NCBI RefSeq assembly: GCF_027533845.1
Contig: NZ_JAPZVN010000010.1
Location: forward strand, 174,836 to 238,835
Reading direction: 5' to 3'
Source of the DNA: Streptomyces sp. RPT161
GTDB taxonomy: Bacteria > Actinomycetota > Actinomycetes > Streptomycetales > Streptomycetaceae
DNA: 64,000 nt
The notes under the pieces are model-generated. The model had not been told where the DNA came from, made no database searches, and saw only the letters and a list, made by a program, of their open reading frames with translations. The position numbers and the translations under genes were made by a program. Positions 7,906-16,006 of the stretch are shown here, piece after piece (the stretch's first letter is position 1; each line of letters starts with the position of its first letter).

Positions 7906-8015
7906 CCACGCCCCCTCTGGTACTCACTGGGGCCGATCCTGCCGCAGCGCCCTTAGAGGTGACCGGGAAACGGGCACACAGTCACACGACGAAGATCCAC
8001 GACCAGCCCACGCGT
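7640..8015. repeat. dispersed degenerate repeat, copy A
   Basis: This stretch aligns by eye with 29467-29845 in the same orientation. Shared blocks include CCGGTCCGACACCGCGCCCG, GGGGACGAGCAGCTCG and CCGGCTCCCCGGCCTCG, plus the upstream intergenic part with ACACAGTCAC. It covers the first part of a minus-strand hypothetical gene and its promoter side. Both copies carry different disabling mutations. Confidence 0.7.
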
Positions 8016-8038
8016 TCGACTGTGGACGCCCGCAGTCC

Positions 8039-8546
8039 TCAGGCCGCGGTAGGCACGGGCTGCCCTGGCTCGTACAGCCACGCCACCTGCGTGCCGTCTA
8101 CCCGCACAGTCAGCCCGAACCGGTCCACGCCTGGCTGCCCGGCCCCGTCCCACCACCACCACGCCGCCTCGACCTCATCCCACAGGCGCCGCGCTCCAGA
8201 TTGGAACACCACACCCCGATCGCCATCCTTCGGCCAACGGACCGCAGCCCAGGACCGGTCAAGGAGGCTGATGAACCACACCAGCGCCTCGGTGTCGCTG
8301 CGCTACAACGTGTGCACACCCCGGCACGGCCAGACCCACGACGAACGGCGCCGCCGTGAAGCAGACATCAGGCACCAGCAACAACGGCGACAGGCCCGTT
8401 TCCGTGACCTCCGCGTCGCCGGGAAACCCCCCGGGCAGGTACCCCTCGAACTGCGGCCACACCTCCCGCTGGGATCGCAGCTTCATGAACTCCACGCTGC
8501 CGGTGAACCGCCCCGACGCGCCTGGGGATAGGGCGCAAACAGCCAA
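8039..8546 (-). pseudogene. C-terminal part of a protein-L-isoaspartate-type O-methyltransferase (FxLD system), frameshifted
   Basis: Two minus-strand frames give a continuous C-terminal region: EFMKLRSQREVWPQFEGYLP and CFTAAPFVVGLAVPGCAHVV up to about 8290, then (other frame) ISLLDRSWAAVRWPKDGDRG, GARRLWDEVEAAWWWWDGAG and VDRFGLTVRVDGTQVAWLY. The block RRLWDEVEAAxxWW...RFGLTV is what I recall from the C-terminal extension of Streptomyces PCMT-type methyltransferases that accompany FxLD lanthipeptides. The SAM-binding N-terminal half is missing and no FxLD precursor is seen. The assignment is by pattern memory, so moderate. Confidence 0.45.
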
Positions 8547-8629
8547 TACGCCCGAACGGGTACACGTCTCTCACCAGCCGCGGCCAGCTTCAACGTCGTC
8601 TGGGGCGCTATACGAGTGAGCAGCAAGTG

Positions 8630-9065
8630 ACTGGTGCGGAATCAGACATACCCGTGGCGAAATCTAGTCAACGCGCCTACGCCTGCGGTGACTTGTCAGA
8701 CTGGCCGCCTATCTCGACAAGACCGGCATGCCACCGGCCCACGAGCCGGTCTTCCGCGCCCGGCGAGGCCCCGACCGACCGCCGGTGTGGCGCTGGCCCC
8801 ACCAGCCCACCGCCTTCCCGACGAGCGCCCTGGAGCACCATGCTTGCCCTCACCTCGCTGCTCGCTGCCCTGGCGGACGCCGACCGTGCGGGCGAGCCGG
8901 GTGCGGCGGCCGCTACGGCGGCGGGGACGTTCAGGGCGGCGCGGATTGTGCGCGGGGTGTACTTACGCGCGGCCTGGATGCCTCTCGCAGCGCGGGCTTT
9001 GCGCTGCGAGAAGAGGTCGGTCGCGTGGGCTGGGGCTGACGCCGGGGCGGCAGCGGGTGGCCCCG
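8630..9065. other. gene-poor stretch with possible coding scraps
   Basis: On the plus strand LAAYLDKTGMPPAHEPVFRA reads well around 8700-8760, and a frame from the ATG at 8839 (MLALTSLLAALADADRAGEP) runs to 9082, into the 3' end of the TetR gene on the other strand. Neither has a recognisable family. I treat both as remnants. Confidence 0.25.
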
Positions 9066-9860
9066 TCATTCCTGCCGTGTGATCGCGCGCAGGTATGCCT
9101 CGGTGAAGAGTTCGCAGACTTCGTTCATGGGTGGGAGGTCAAGGCTCTGTATGGGTTCGAGGAGCGGTCGCGTGAGGATGTGGGTGATCACCGGACCCAG
9201 CAGGAGTTGGACCAGGATCGGCAGTGGCAGTGGTCGTATCCGGCCCGTCTCCACGTGCGGCAGCAGGAGCCGTGCGAGGCTGTCGAATAGGCGCGGGAGG
9301 TACGCCCGCGTCGCTCGCGCGGCGGGCCCGTCGGGTCGACTGAAGAGGTCCGCGAAGATCGCCGGGAGCACTCGCGGCTCGCGGTCGAACGCCACGATCA
9401 CGGCACGGTAGAGCGCCTGCACAGTGTCCTCCAGGCGCTCCGGCGGGTCGGCGGCCAGGGCTTCCAAGTCGGGTAGGGGGCCGTAGATTTCGTAGACGGC
9501 GCCGAGTAGGCCGTCGCGGCCGTCGAAGACCGTGTGCAAGCTGGGAAGCGAGCACGCGGCCCGCTCCGCGACGGCGTCTAGGGTCATCGCGCCGAGGCCT
9601 CGCTCGGCGACGAGCTGCGCCGCCGCCTCGATCGCCCGCTCGCGGACCGGCCGCCGACCGCCGGGGTCGACGCCCGCCCGCCGGACCGCCTCGTCCAGCG
9701 CGGCCCGTGAGCCGCCCAGTCGGCGCAGCAATGTGCTGCGGGAGACGCCAGCCGCCGCAGCGATCACTGTCAGCGGGACGTCCGCGACGTCCCGGCCGCG
9801 TTCGTTCGCCGCCGCCAGGGCGGCGGCCACTAGATCCCGCATCTGCTCATGGTCCTGCAT
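9066..9860 (-). CDS. TetR-family regulator with two helix-turn-helix segments
   Basis: The start MQDHEQMRDLVAAALAAANE at 9860 is chosen because a promoter at 9871-9899 would begin transcription only a few bases upstream; a further in-frame ATG at 9884 lies beyond the predicted start point, inside the promoter spacer. The protein has an unusual first helix-turn-helix (LTVIAAAAGVSRSTLLRRLG) and then a normal TetR N-terminal domain (MTLDAVAERAACSLPSLHTV). The helical C-terminus PHVETGRIRPLPLPILVQLL is the ligand and dimer part. It is divergent from the FAD monooxygenase at 9944, which it probably represses. Confidence 0.88.
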   Translation of the reverse strand: MQDHEQMRDLVAAALAAANERGRDVADVPLTVIAAAAGVSRSTLLRRLGGSRAALDEAVRRAGVDPGGRRPVRERAIEAAAQLVAERGLGAMTLDAVAERAACSLPSLHTVFDGRDGLLGAVYEIYGPLPDLEALAADPPERLEDTVQALYRAVIVAFDREPRVLPAIFADLFSRPDGPAARATRAYLPRLFDSLARLLLPHVETGRIRPLPLPILVQLLLGPVITHILTRPLLEPIQSLDLPPMNEVCELFTEAYLRAITRQE

Positions 9861-9870
9861 GTGCAACACG

Positions 9871-9899
9871 ATACTACTTGACATCTGAGACCGTACCAA
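9871..9899 (-). promoter_or_regulatory. predicted promoter of the TetR gene
   Basis: On the minus strand TTGGTA (9894-9899) and TAGTAT (9871-9876) are separated by 17 bp. Transcription would start about 4 bp before the ATG at 9860, giving an almost leaderless message. Confidence 0.5.
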
Positions 9900-9903
9900 A
9901 GAC

Positions 9904-9915
9904 CTTATATATAAG
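9904..9915. promoter_or_regulatory. 12-bp palindrome between divergent genes (candidate operator)
   Basis: CTTATATATAAG is a perfect palindrome, AT-rich in a GC-rich genome, lying between the TetR promoter and the monooxygenase start. It is a natural candidate for the regulator's binding site. Confidence 0.45.
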
Positions 9916-9943
9916 AGTTCCACTGGAATGAGGGGGGAATGCC

Positions 9944-11182
9944 ATGAGCGTCGTCATCTCCGGGGGCGGACCGGCAGGCATGATGCTGGGCCTGCTGCTG
10001 GCGCGGGCCGGGATCGAGGTGACCGTGCTGGAGAAGCACGGCGACTTCCTGCGCGACTTCCGCGGTGACACCATCCACGCGTCCACCGTGCGACTGATGG
10101 ACGAGCTGGGCCTGGGCCGGAAGTTCGCCTCGCTGCCGCAGAGCAAGCTCAGCGACATGGTGGTGCCCACGTCGGACGGCGGCAGTATGCGGCTGACCGC
10201 CTTCGACGCCCTGCCAGCGCCGTACAACTACATCGCGATGGTCCCGCAGTGGGACCTGCTCAACCTGCTTGCCCAGGAGGCCCGGCGCGAACCGTCGTTC
10301 ACCCTGCGGATGAATACCGTGGCGACCGGGCTGGTCCGGGAGGGCGGCAAGGTCGTCGGCGTCCGCTACCGCACCCAGGACGGCGAGGAGGGCGAGATCC
10401 GCGCCACCCTCACCGTCGCGGCCGACGGCCGCCACTCCGCGCTGCGCCAGGACGCCGGTCTGGTGCCGCAGGAGTTCCCGGTCCCGTTCGACACTTGGTG
10501 GTTCCGGCTGCCTAGGTATGCCGCGGAGCAGGCCCAGGAGCCCCGGCTGGTTGCCGCGTTCCGCGCTGGCGAGTTCGCCCTGAGCCTCACCAGGAACGAC
10601 TACTTCCAGATCGCCTACTTCACCACGAAGGGATCCGACGCCCGTCTGCGCACCGAAGGCATCGAACGCTTCCGGGCTCGGATCGCCGACCTGATGCCGC
10701 AGTACGCGGACCGCGTCGACCAGCTGCCGAGCATGGACGACGTCCACCTGCTCGACGTCCGGCTCAACCGGCTTCCGCACTGGTACGCCGACGGCCTCCT
10801 GTTGATCGGCGACGCCGCCCACGCGATGTCCCCGGCCGGCGGGGTGGGGGTCAACCTCGCCATCCAGGACGCGGTCGCGGCGGCCACGCTGCTCGTCGAA
10901 CCGCTGCGCCGGGACCGGCTGACCACCGCCGACCTAGGAAAGGTCCAGCGGCGAAGGTGGCGGCCCACAGTGATCATGCAGCGCGTGCAACTGATGCTGC
11001 ACGACGGGTTCTTCGCCCCGGTCCTCACCGGCCGCCGAGTCGGCCCGCCCACCTCGATTGTCCTGGCCACCCGGTACCTGCCCGGCTTCCGCCAACTCCC
11101 CTCCCGCCTGGTCGCGTTTGGCCCGCGCCCGGAGCACGCCCCGGCCTTCGCCCGGCGCCCCACGGCGGAGCCGGCTAGCTAG
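9944..11182 (+). CDS. FAD-dependent monooxygenase (PHBH fold)
   Basis: This is a 412-residue flavoprotein. The Rossmann motif SGGGPAGMMLGLLLARAG is at the N-terminus with the acidic residue of the second strand in VTVLEKHGDF. The middle has the AADGRHSALR (DG) motif near residue 160, and GDAAHAMSPAGGVGVNLAIQ (GD motif binding the ribityl chain) lies near 288. The length fits single-component aromatic or tetracycline-type hydroxylases using NAD(P)H and O2. The ribosome site is GAGGGGGGA. Divergent from a TetR regulator: a typical inducible detoxification or tailoring pair. Substrate unknown. Confidence 0.9.
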   Translation: MSVVISGGGPAGMMLGLLLARAGIEVTVLEKHGDFLRDFRGDTIHASTVRLMDELGLGRKFASLPQSKLSDMVVPTSDGGSMRLTAFDALPAPYNYIAMVPQWDLLNLLAQEARREPSFTLRMNTVATGLVREGGKVVGVRYRTQDGEEGEIRATLTVAADGRHSALRQDAGLVPQEFPVPFDTWWFRLPRYAAEQAQEPRLVAAFRAGEFALSLTRNDYFQIAYFTTKGSDARLRTEGIERFRARIADLMPQYADRVDQLPSMDDVHLLDVRLNRLPHWYADGLLLIGDAAHAMSPAGGVGVNLAIQDAVAAATLLVEPLRRDRLTTADLGKVQRRRWRPTVIMQRVQLMLHDGFFAPVLTGRRVGPPTSIVLATRYLPGFRQLPSRLVAFGPRPEHAPAFARRPTAEPAS

Positions 11183-11514
11183 CTACTTGCCCCTGAAAGA
11201 GGGTTTCCTCAGCTGACCACACCGCTCGCTTCCGTCTCGTGCCCCAGCTCGCAGCGTGTCGACCCCTGCCGTACGCAGGCCGGGGCAGTGTGGACCGACC
11301 TGCCCCGGCCCGCGGGCGCCGGCACCGAGCCGGTCGGGCAGCGAGGGGCACCACGTCTGCGGAACCTGCCGCAGCTGCGTGGCCAGCCGCCGCCACCGGT
11401 GCCGCAACACCGTCGGGCTCGGCATCGCCGAGACGGCGCGTTCGCCGAATGGGCTCAGCGTTCGGGTCCGTAGCGACTGTCTTCCTGCGTATCAGCCAGA
11501 GGGGAGGTGGCGGT

Positions 11515-12200
11515 TGGAGCAACGTCACCTACTACACCGCCAACGTCGGCGTCCGCTCAGCCACCATCGACCCCTACGGCCCCGAGGGCCGAGCCCGCAT
11601 CCGCGAACTCCTGCGCGAGGCGGACACCTTCCACGCCAACCGCCGCCCCGGTTACCTGGAAAAGATCGGCCTGAGCGCCGAGGAAGCCGCCGCCATCCGC
11701 CCCGGCATCATCCACGTCAGCATCTCCCTGGCCGGCGAAACCGGCCACTGGGCCCGACGCGTCGGCTTCGACCAGACCGCCGGAGCCCTCAGCGGCATCA
11801 TGCTCGCCGAGGGCGAGAACGGCGCCCCCGCCCTGCCCGCCATCAGCGTCGTCAACGACTACGTCCTCTCGTGGCTGGCCACCACCGGCATCATCGCCGC
11901 GCTGATGCGCCGAGCCACCGAAGGCGGCAGCTACCGCGTCACACTCAACCTCAGGCGCGTCTCCGCGTGGATCCTCAGCCTCGGACTCTTCGACCGCGCC
12001 TACGCCACGAGGTCGCTGGTACCGGCGGACCCGACTCCCCACACGCCTACCTCGACCCCGACACCTTCACCGCCGACACCCCCTGCGGCCACTACCAGGG
12101 CGTCACCGACCAAGTCGTCATGTCCCGCACCCCCGGCAGCTTCCGCACCGTCCTGGTACCCCGCGGCAGCAGCCAACTCCTTTGGCTCCGCAAGCACTAG
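11515..12200 (+). pseudogene. CaiB/BaiF family III CoA-transferase, N-terminally truncated and frameshifted
   Basis: The frame from about 11515 reads TIDPYGPEGRARIRELLREA, FHANRRPGYLEKIGLSAEEA and RPGIIHVSISLAGETGHWAR, the middle of a family III CoA-transferase (RPG..L...G, RPGIVYVSxSxxGxxGPW). The catalytic-Asp region near the N-terminus is missing. Near 12010 the sense moves frame and continues EVAGTGGPDSPHAYLD, GHYQGVTDQVVMSRTPGSFR, stopping after LLWLRKH. The 330 bp before it (11183-11514) hold no convincing gene. Confidence 0.75.
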
Positions 12201-12309
12201 GCGCCCAGCTCCGCGCCGAGGACCACGAGATCAAGGACGAGCGCATCGCCCGGCTGCTCCCGCTCAAGGACCGGCTCATCAACTTCCTGGGCCCGCTCCG
12301 TTCAACATC

Positions 12310-12712
12310 AAGGCCAGCGGTCCCGGCCAGGACCTGCGCCCGCTGCGTAACCCGGGCGAGCTTGAGGAAGTCGAGGAACTGCCGGATGGTGGTGATCCCG
12401 CCGCCGCCGAGCCGGACATCCTTGCCCTGCGCCGCTCCCCGCGCCCGTTCGAGGACCGGCCGGGCCGCCGTCGACGAAATGGAATGTGGTGTCTGACAGC
12501 GTGAACGACGGACGCTTGTGGTGGGTCATGACGAACGCCGGTGGGCGGAACGGGGGCTCCTCTCCCCACCAGCCGCGCCAGTCATGGTCCTGCCACGGCC
12601 CGCACTGTGGCCCGAACTTGTTGCGGCCCATGATCTCGGCACCGATGTTGCGTGCGAAGTCCCGCGTGAAGTAGTCGTCGAGGCCCCGACTCCCACCGGG
12701 ATCCGTGCGCAT
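12310..12712 (-). pseudogene. dihydrofolate-reductase-fold protein (RibD C-terminal type), truncated and frameshifted
   Basis: The minus strand reads GLDDYFTRDFARNIGAEIMG, GPWQDHDWRGWWGEEPPFR and PAFVMTHHKRPSFTL, the conserved core of the RibD-C/DHFR-like family. After FHFVDGGPA the sense moves to another frame: LERARGAAQGKDVRLGGGG, TTIRQFLDFLKLARV. The N-terminal strand (SLDG motif) and the C-terminus are missing. It is convergent with the CoA-transferase remnant. Confidence 0.75.
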
Positions 12713-12885
12713 GGGCCAGCTCCTGTTTTCTCGTCAGGTCCCGTCGCGTCCTCGTCTGGCAAGGCGCCCCACACCATGGCGTCCAACGGGACGCGACCGG
12801 ATCGGCAGCGACCCCACAACTTCCAACGCGCCAGCAGCCGCCCCGCTGGTGGAGTCAGCTGCTCCGTGGCGAACGTTTCTGGGTG

Positions 12886-13623
12886 TCAGGCTTGCACAGT
12901 GGGCCGGACGACGATCTCGCTGATGTCGATGCCGACGGGCTGCTCGATCGCGTAACCGATCGCGGATGCGATGGCTGAGGGCGGGATGGCAATCTCGTCG
13001 CGCTGTCGGACAGCCGCCGCTGCTGCTTCGGGACTCCCCCCCTTGCCCACGCCCTCAGTGTGGGTGAACCCCGGTGAGACGAGGGTGACCCGCAGGTGCG
13101 GCCCCGACTCCTGCCTCAGGCCCTCGGTCAGCACCTTCACCGCCGTCTTGGTGGCCGCGTAGACGCCCTGAGGAGATTTCACGACATACGCCGCGGTGGA
13201 GGCCACGTTGACGAACTGGCCGCAGCGCTGCCGCCGAAAGATGGGAAGTGCCGCCCCGATACCGTTCAGCAAACCGGTGACATGGGTTGCGACCATGGCA
13301 TCCCAGTCGTCCTGGCGCAGTTCGTCAAACGGTGACACCGCCATCGTGCCGGCGTTGGAGACCAGAACATCGAGCCGGCCGAACCGGTCCACCGCGGTGT
13401 CCGTCAGGCGCTTGAGATCCTCGCGGCGTGTCACGTCGATGATGGCCCCGACGACCGAGCCGCCTTGCGCCGTTATCTGGTCCACTACCGCGCTCAGCCG
13501 ATCCTCCCGTCGGGCCCCGAGCACGAGCCGGGCCCCTTTCTCGGCTAGGTAGGTCGCCGTTGCGGCGCCGATGCCGCTGCTGGCACCGGTGATCGCCACA
13601 ACCTTGCCTTCGATACCCGACAT
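12886..13623 (-). CDS. short-chain dehydrogenase/reductase (SDR)
   Basis: This is a 245-residue classical SDR. The ATG at 13623 fits the GAAGGGA ribosome site better than an upstream TTG. The cofactor motif ITGASSGIGAATATYL with RR at the end of strand 2 suggests NADP(H). The structural motif is LVSNAGTMA; the active site is the Ser in NVASTAA with the YAATK Tyr-Lys pair. The C-terminus SEIVVRPTVQA is like that of YdfG-type 3-hydroxy acid or serine dehydrogenases, though the substrate cannot be read. It is divergent from the TetR gene at 13772, which probably controls it. Confidence 0.92.
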   Translation of the reverse strand: MSGIEGKVVAITGASSGIGAATATYLAEKGARLVLGARREDRLSAVVDQITAQGGSVVGAIIDVTRREDLKRLTDTAVDRFGRLDVLVSNAGTMAVSPFDELRQDDWDAMVATHVTGLLNGIGAALPIFRRQRCGQFVNVASTAAYVVKSPQGVYAATKTAVKVLTEGLRQESGPHLRVTLVSPGFTHTEGVGKGGSPEAAAAAVRQRDEIAIPPSAIASAIGYAIEQPVGIDISEIVVRPTVQA

Positions 13624-13654
13624 GATCAATGTCCCTTCAGGGGTGGATGCACGC

Positions 13655-13671
13655 AGGTCAGGCCATGACCT
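13655..13671. promoter_or_regulatory. inverted repeat upstream of the SDR gene
   Basis: AGGTCA (13655-13660) and TGACCT (13666-13671) form a perfect inverted repeat with a 5-bp centre, different in sequence from the two operators next to it. It may be a promoter element or another regulator's site. Confidence 0.3.
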
Positions 13672-13678
13672 AGTGTGG

Positions 13679-13698
13679 AACTGGGGGCGCCACCAGTT
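13679..13698. promoter_or_regulatory. candidate TetR operator 1
   Basis: AACTGG-N8-CCAGTT, a perfect 6-bp inverted repeat, in the SDR/TetR intergenic region. It has the same architecture and nearly the same half-site as the neighbouring site at 13708-13731. Confidence 0.55.
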
Positions 13699-13707
13699 AC
13701 ACCAAGA

Positions 13708-13731
13708 CTAAGTGGGCGCGCCTCCACTTAG
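13708..13731. promoter_or_regulatory. candidate TetR operator 2
   Basis: CTAAGTGG-N8-CCACTTAG, a perfect 8-bp inverted repeat. Its centre is 31 bp (about three helical turns) from the centre of operator 1, so two dimers could bind the same face. Confidence 0.6.
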
Positions 13732-13771
13732 CAAGGTGAAGGGAGACCGGAGAGGGGAATGGCGACCACCG

Positions 13772-14344
13772 ATGGCCAGCAGTGCACAACGCCCGTTGCG
13801 AGCTGACGCACGGCGCAACAGAGACAAGATCCTCGCGGCCGCGGTGCGCGTGTTCGCCGAGGAGGGGCTGGACGCGCACCTGGAGCGCATCGCCAAAGAG
13901 GCGGGCGTGGGCAGCGCAACCCTGTACCGCAACTTCCCCACCCGGGAGGCACTGATCGAGGCGGTCTACCGCAACGAGGTGGCCCAGCTGTGCGACGCCG
14001 CTCCCGGCCTGCTCGCGGAAAAGCCGCCCTACGAAGCCCTGCACGACTGGACACGCCTCTTCCTGGACTACGTCACCACCAAAGCCGGTATGGCTGACGC
14101 CTTGCGTGCCATCGCCGCCACGGGAAGCAACCCCTACGGCCCCAGTCGGGACATGATCCAGACCGCCATCACGGCCCTCATGGACGCATGTGCGGCTGCC
14201 GGGATGATCCGCACCGACATCAGCCCCAGCGACATGGGGGCCGCCCTCGAAGGGATCGCCCTCACCTCGGCCAAACCCGAACAGCGGGAACGGGCCGAAC
14301 GCCTGCTCGACCTCACCCTCGACGGCTTGAAGCTCCGTTCGTGA
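13772..14344 (+). CDS. TetR-family regulator of the SDR gene
   Basis: This 190-residue protein opens MASSAQRPLRADARRNRDKI. The TetR helix-turn-helix is LERIAKEAGVGSATLYRNFP followed by TREALIEAVYRNEVAQL. The C-terminal region (FLDYVTTKAGMADALRAIAA) is the type found in regulators next to SDR genes. Start choice: the best ribosome site (GGAG at 13749-13752) points to an ATG at 13759 that opens only a 15-codon frame ending within this gene, so either 13772 is read by coupling or one base is missing. It probably represses itself and the divergent SDR gene through the twin operators. Confidence 0.88.
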   Translation: MASSAQRPLRADARRNRDKILAAAVRVFAEEGLDAHLERIAKEAGVGSATLYRNFPTREALIEAVYRNEVAQLCDAAPGLLAEKPPYEALHDWTRLFLDYVTTKAGMADALRAIAATGSNPYGPSRDMIQTAITALMDACAAAGMIRTDISPSDMGAALEGIALTSAKPEQRERAERLLDLTLDGLKLRS

Positions 14345-14737
14345 GGCCGTTCTGCCTAGGCGATGAAGTGAACGGAGCGGCTGTTCCGGCTGCTCAAGCA
14401 GCGGGAAGCCCCATGAGCCTGAAAGGAGGTTCTGGAGGAAATGCCACCATCGCGAGACTGAGCGGCTGTGACATCGACCTGAGACAGCCTGGAGCACTCC
14501 TTATCAGAAGGCATGTCAGATGCAAGGGAGTGGTCGCCGCCTTTGCGGCGGCGGGTGACGCCAGCCGACTGCCGCCGCGACCGTCCTGGGCGGTGACCTC
14601 CAGGAGCCGCGACGGCGGCATCCAGGCACCGCCCGGTGACGGGTGACCACCCGAGGTCGCGTTCCGATAGCGTGCGCCGGTAGCGGAGCGCGTTGTCCGG
14701 TCTCGCTTTGACGGCGGCCGTGGGCGAGGAGTGAGCG
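14345..14737. other. intergenic stretch with a short hairpin
   Basis: No gene is convincing here. A 7-bp perfect stem (CGCCGCC at 14535-14541, GGCGGCG at 14547-14553, loop TTTGC) could act as a weak terminator between the TetR gene and the permease, but it has no T tract. Confidence 0.35.
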
Positions 14738-16006
14738 ATGAGTGGGGCGGCGGTACCAGCCGGGTCGCGGGAGTTGAGGCGTCACCTGGGTTTGTTCGAC
14801 GCGGTGGTGATCGGGCTCGGGTCGATGGTCGGAGCCGGGATCTTCGCATCGCTGGCCCCGGCCGCGTCGGCGGCCGGCTCCGGACTGCTGCTCGGCCTCG
14901 CGCTGGCGGCGGTGGTGGCCTACTGCAACGCGACCTCCTCCGCCCGGCTGGCCGCCCGCTACCCGCAGTCCGGTGGCACCTACGTCTACGGCCGCGAGCA
15001 ACTGGGCGACTTCTGGGGCTACCTGGCGGGCTGGGGCTTCGTGGTCGGTAAGACGGCCTCGTGCGCTGCGATGGCCCTGACCGTCGGCTCCTACGTGTGG
15101 CCGTCCCAGGCACACGCGGTGGCGATCGCCGCGGTGGTGGCGCTGACCGCGGTGAACTACGTCGGCGTGCAGAAGGCGGCGTGGCTGACCCGGGTGGTCG
15201 TCGCGCTCGTCGTGGCGGTGCTCGCAGCGGTGGTCACCGCCTGTCTCACCTCGGGGGCCACCGACGCCGCGCGGCTGGACGTCGGTGCGGACGCCTCATT
15301 CGGCGGGGTGCTGCAGGCGGCCGGGCTGCTGTTCTTCGCATTCGCCGGATACGCACGCATCGCCACCCTTGGCGAGGAGGTCCGCGATCCCGAGCGCACG
15401 ATCCCCCGCGCGATCCCGCTCGCGCTCGGCATCGCCCTGGTCCTCTACGCGGCCGTCGCCGTCTCGGTACTGCTGGTGCTCGGCCCCCACCGGGTCGCCC
15501 ACACCACCGCCCCGCTGGCGGATGCCGTCCGCGCCGCCGACCTCCCCGGCCTAGCCCCGGTCGTGCGGGTCGGTGCCGCCGTCGCGGCGCTCGGCTCTCT
15601 GCTCGCGCTGATCCTCGGGGTCTCGCGCACCACCCTGGCCATGGCCCGCGACCGGCACCTGCCGCACACTCTGGCCGCTGTCCACCCGCGCTTCCAGGTC
15701 CCGCACCGCGCCGAACTCGCCATCGGCGCGGTCGTCGCGGTCCTCGCGGCCACCGCCGACGTGCGCGGCGCGATCGGCTTCTCCTCCTTCGGCGTCCTGG
15801 CCTACTACGCCGTCGCCAACGCCTCCGCGTGGACCCTTGCCCCCGACGAAGGCCGCCCACCCAGGACCGTGCCGATCGTGGGAACGGCTGGCTGCCTGGT
15901 GCTGGCCTTCGCCCTCCCCCTGGCTTCCGTCCTTGCCGGAGTCGCGGTCATTGCTGCCGGAGCCGCCGCCTACGGCCTACGCAAGGCGATCGCCCACCAC
16001 GGCTGA
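14738..16006 (+). CDS. APC-superfamily amino acid permease
   Basis: This is a 422-residue integral membrane protein with about 12 hydrophobic segments. The start follows GAGGAGTGAGCG. Family signature: LFDAVVIGLGSMVGAGIFAS in helix 1 (the GxG(I/V)G substrate loop as GSMVGAGIF), then YPQSGGTYVYGREQLGDFWG, and a helix 6 region FAFAGYARIATLGEEVRDPE. This is the APC/CAT type that moves amino acids or polyamines by proton symport. It stands alone with no adjacent enzyme. Substrate not predictable. Confidence 0.9.
   Translation: MSGAAVPAGSRELRRHLGLFDAVVIGLGSMVGAGIFASLAPAASAAGSGLLLGLALAAVVAYCNATSSARLAARYPQSGGTYVYGREQLGDFWGYLAGWGFVVGKTASCAAMALTVGSYVWPSQAHAVAIAAVVALTAVNYVGVQKAAWLTRVVVALVVAVLAAVVTACLTSGATDAARLDVGADASFGGVLQAAGLLFFAFAGYARIATLGEEVRDPERTIPRAIPLALGIALVLYAAVAVSVLLVLGPHRVAHTTAPLADAVRAADLPGLAPVVRVGAAVAALGSLLALILGVSRTTLAMARDRHLPHTLAAVHPRFQVPHRAELAIGAVVAVLAATADVRGAIGFSSFGVLAYYAVANASAWTLAPDEGRPPRTVPIVGTAGCLVLAFALPLASVLAGVAVIAAGAAAYGLRKAIAHHG

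Noticed and set aside
9878..9913. TTGACA with TATATA as promoter of the FAD monooxygenase
   Set aside because: The spacing is 22-24 bp, too long for a normal promoter, so the TATATA is better seen as the core of the palindrome.
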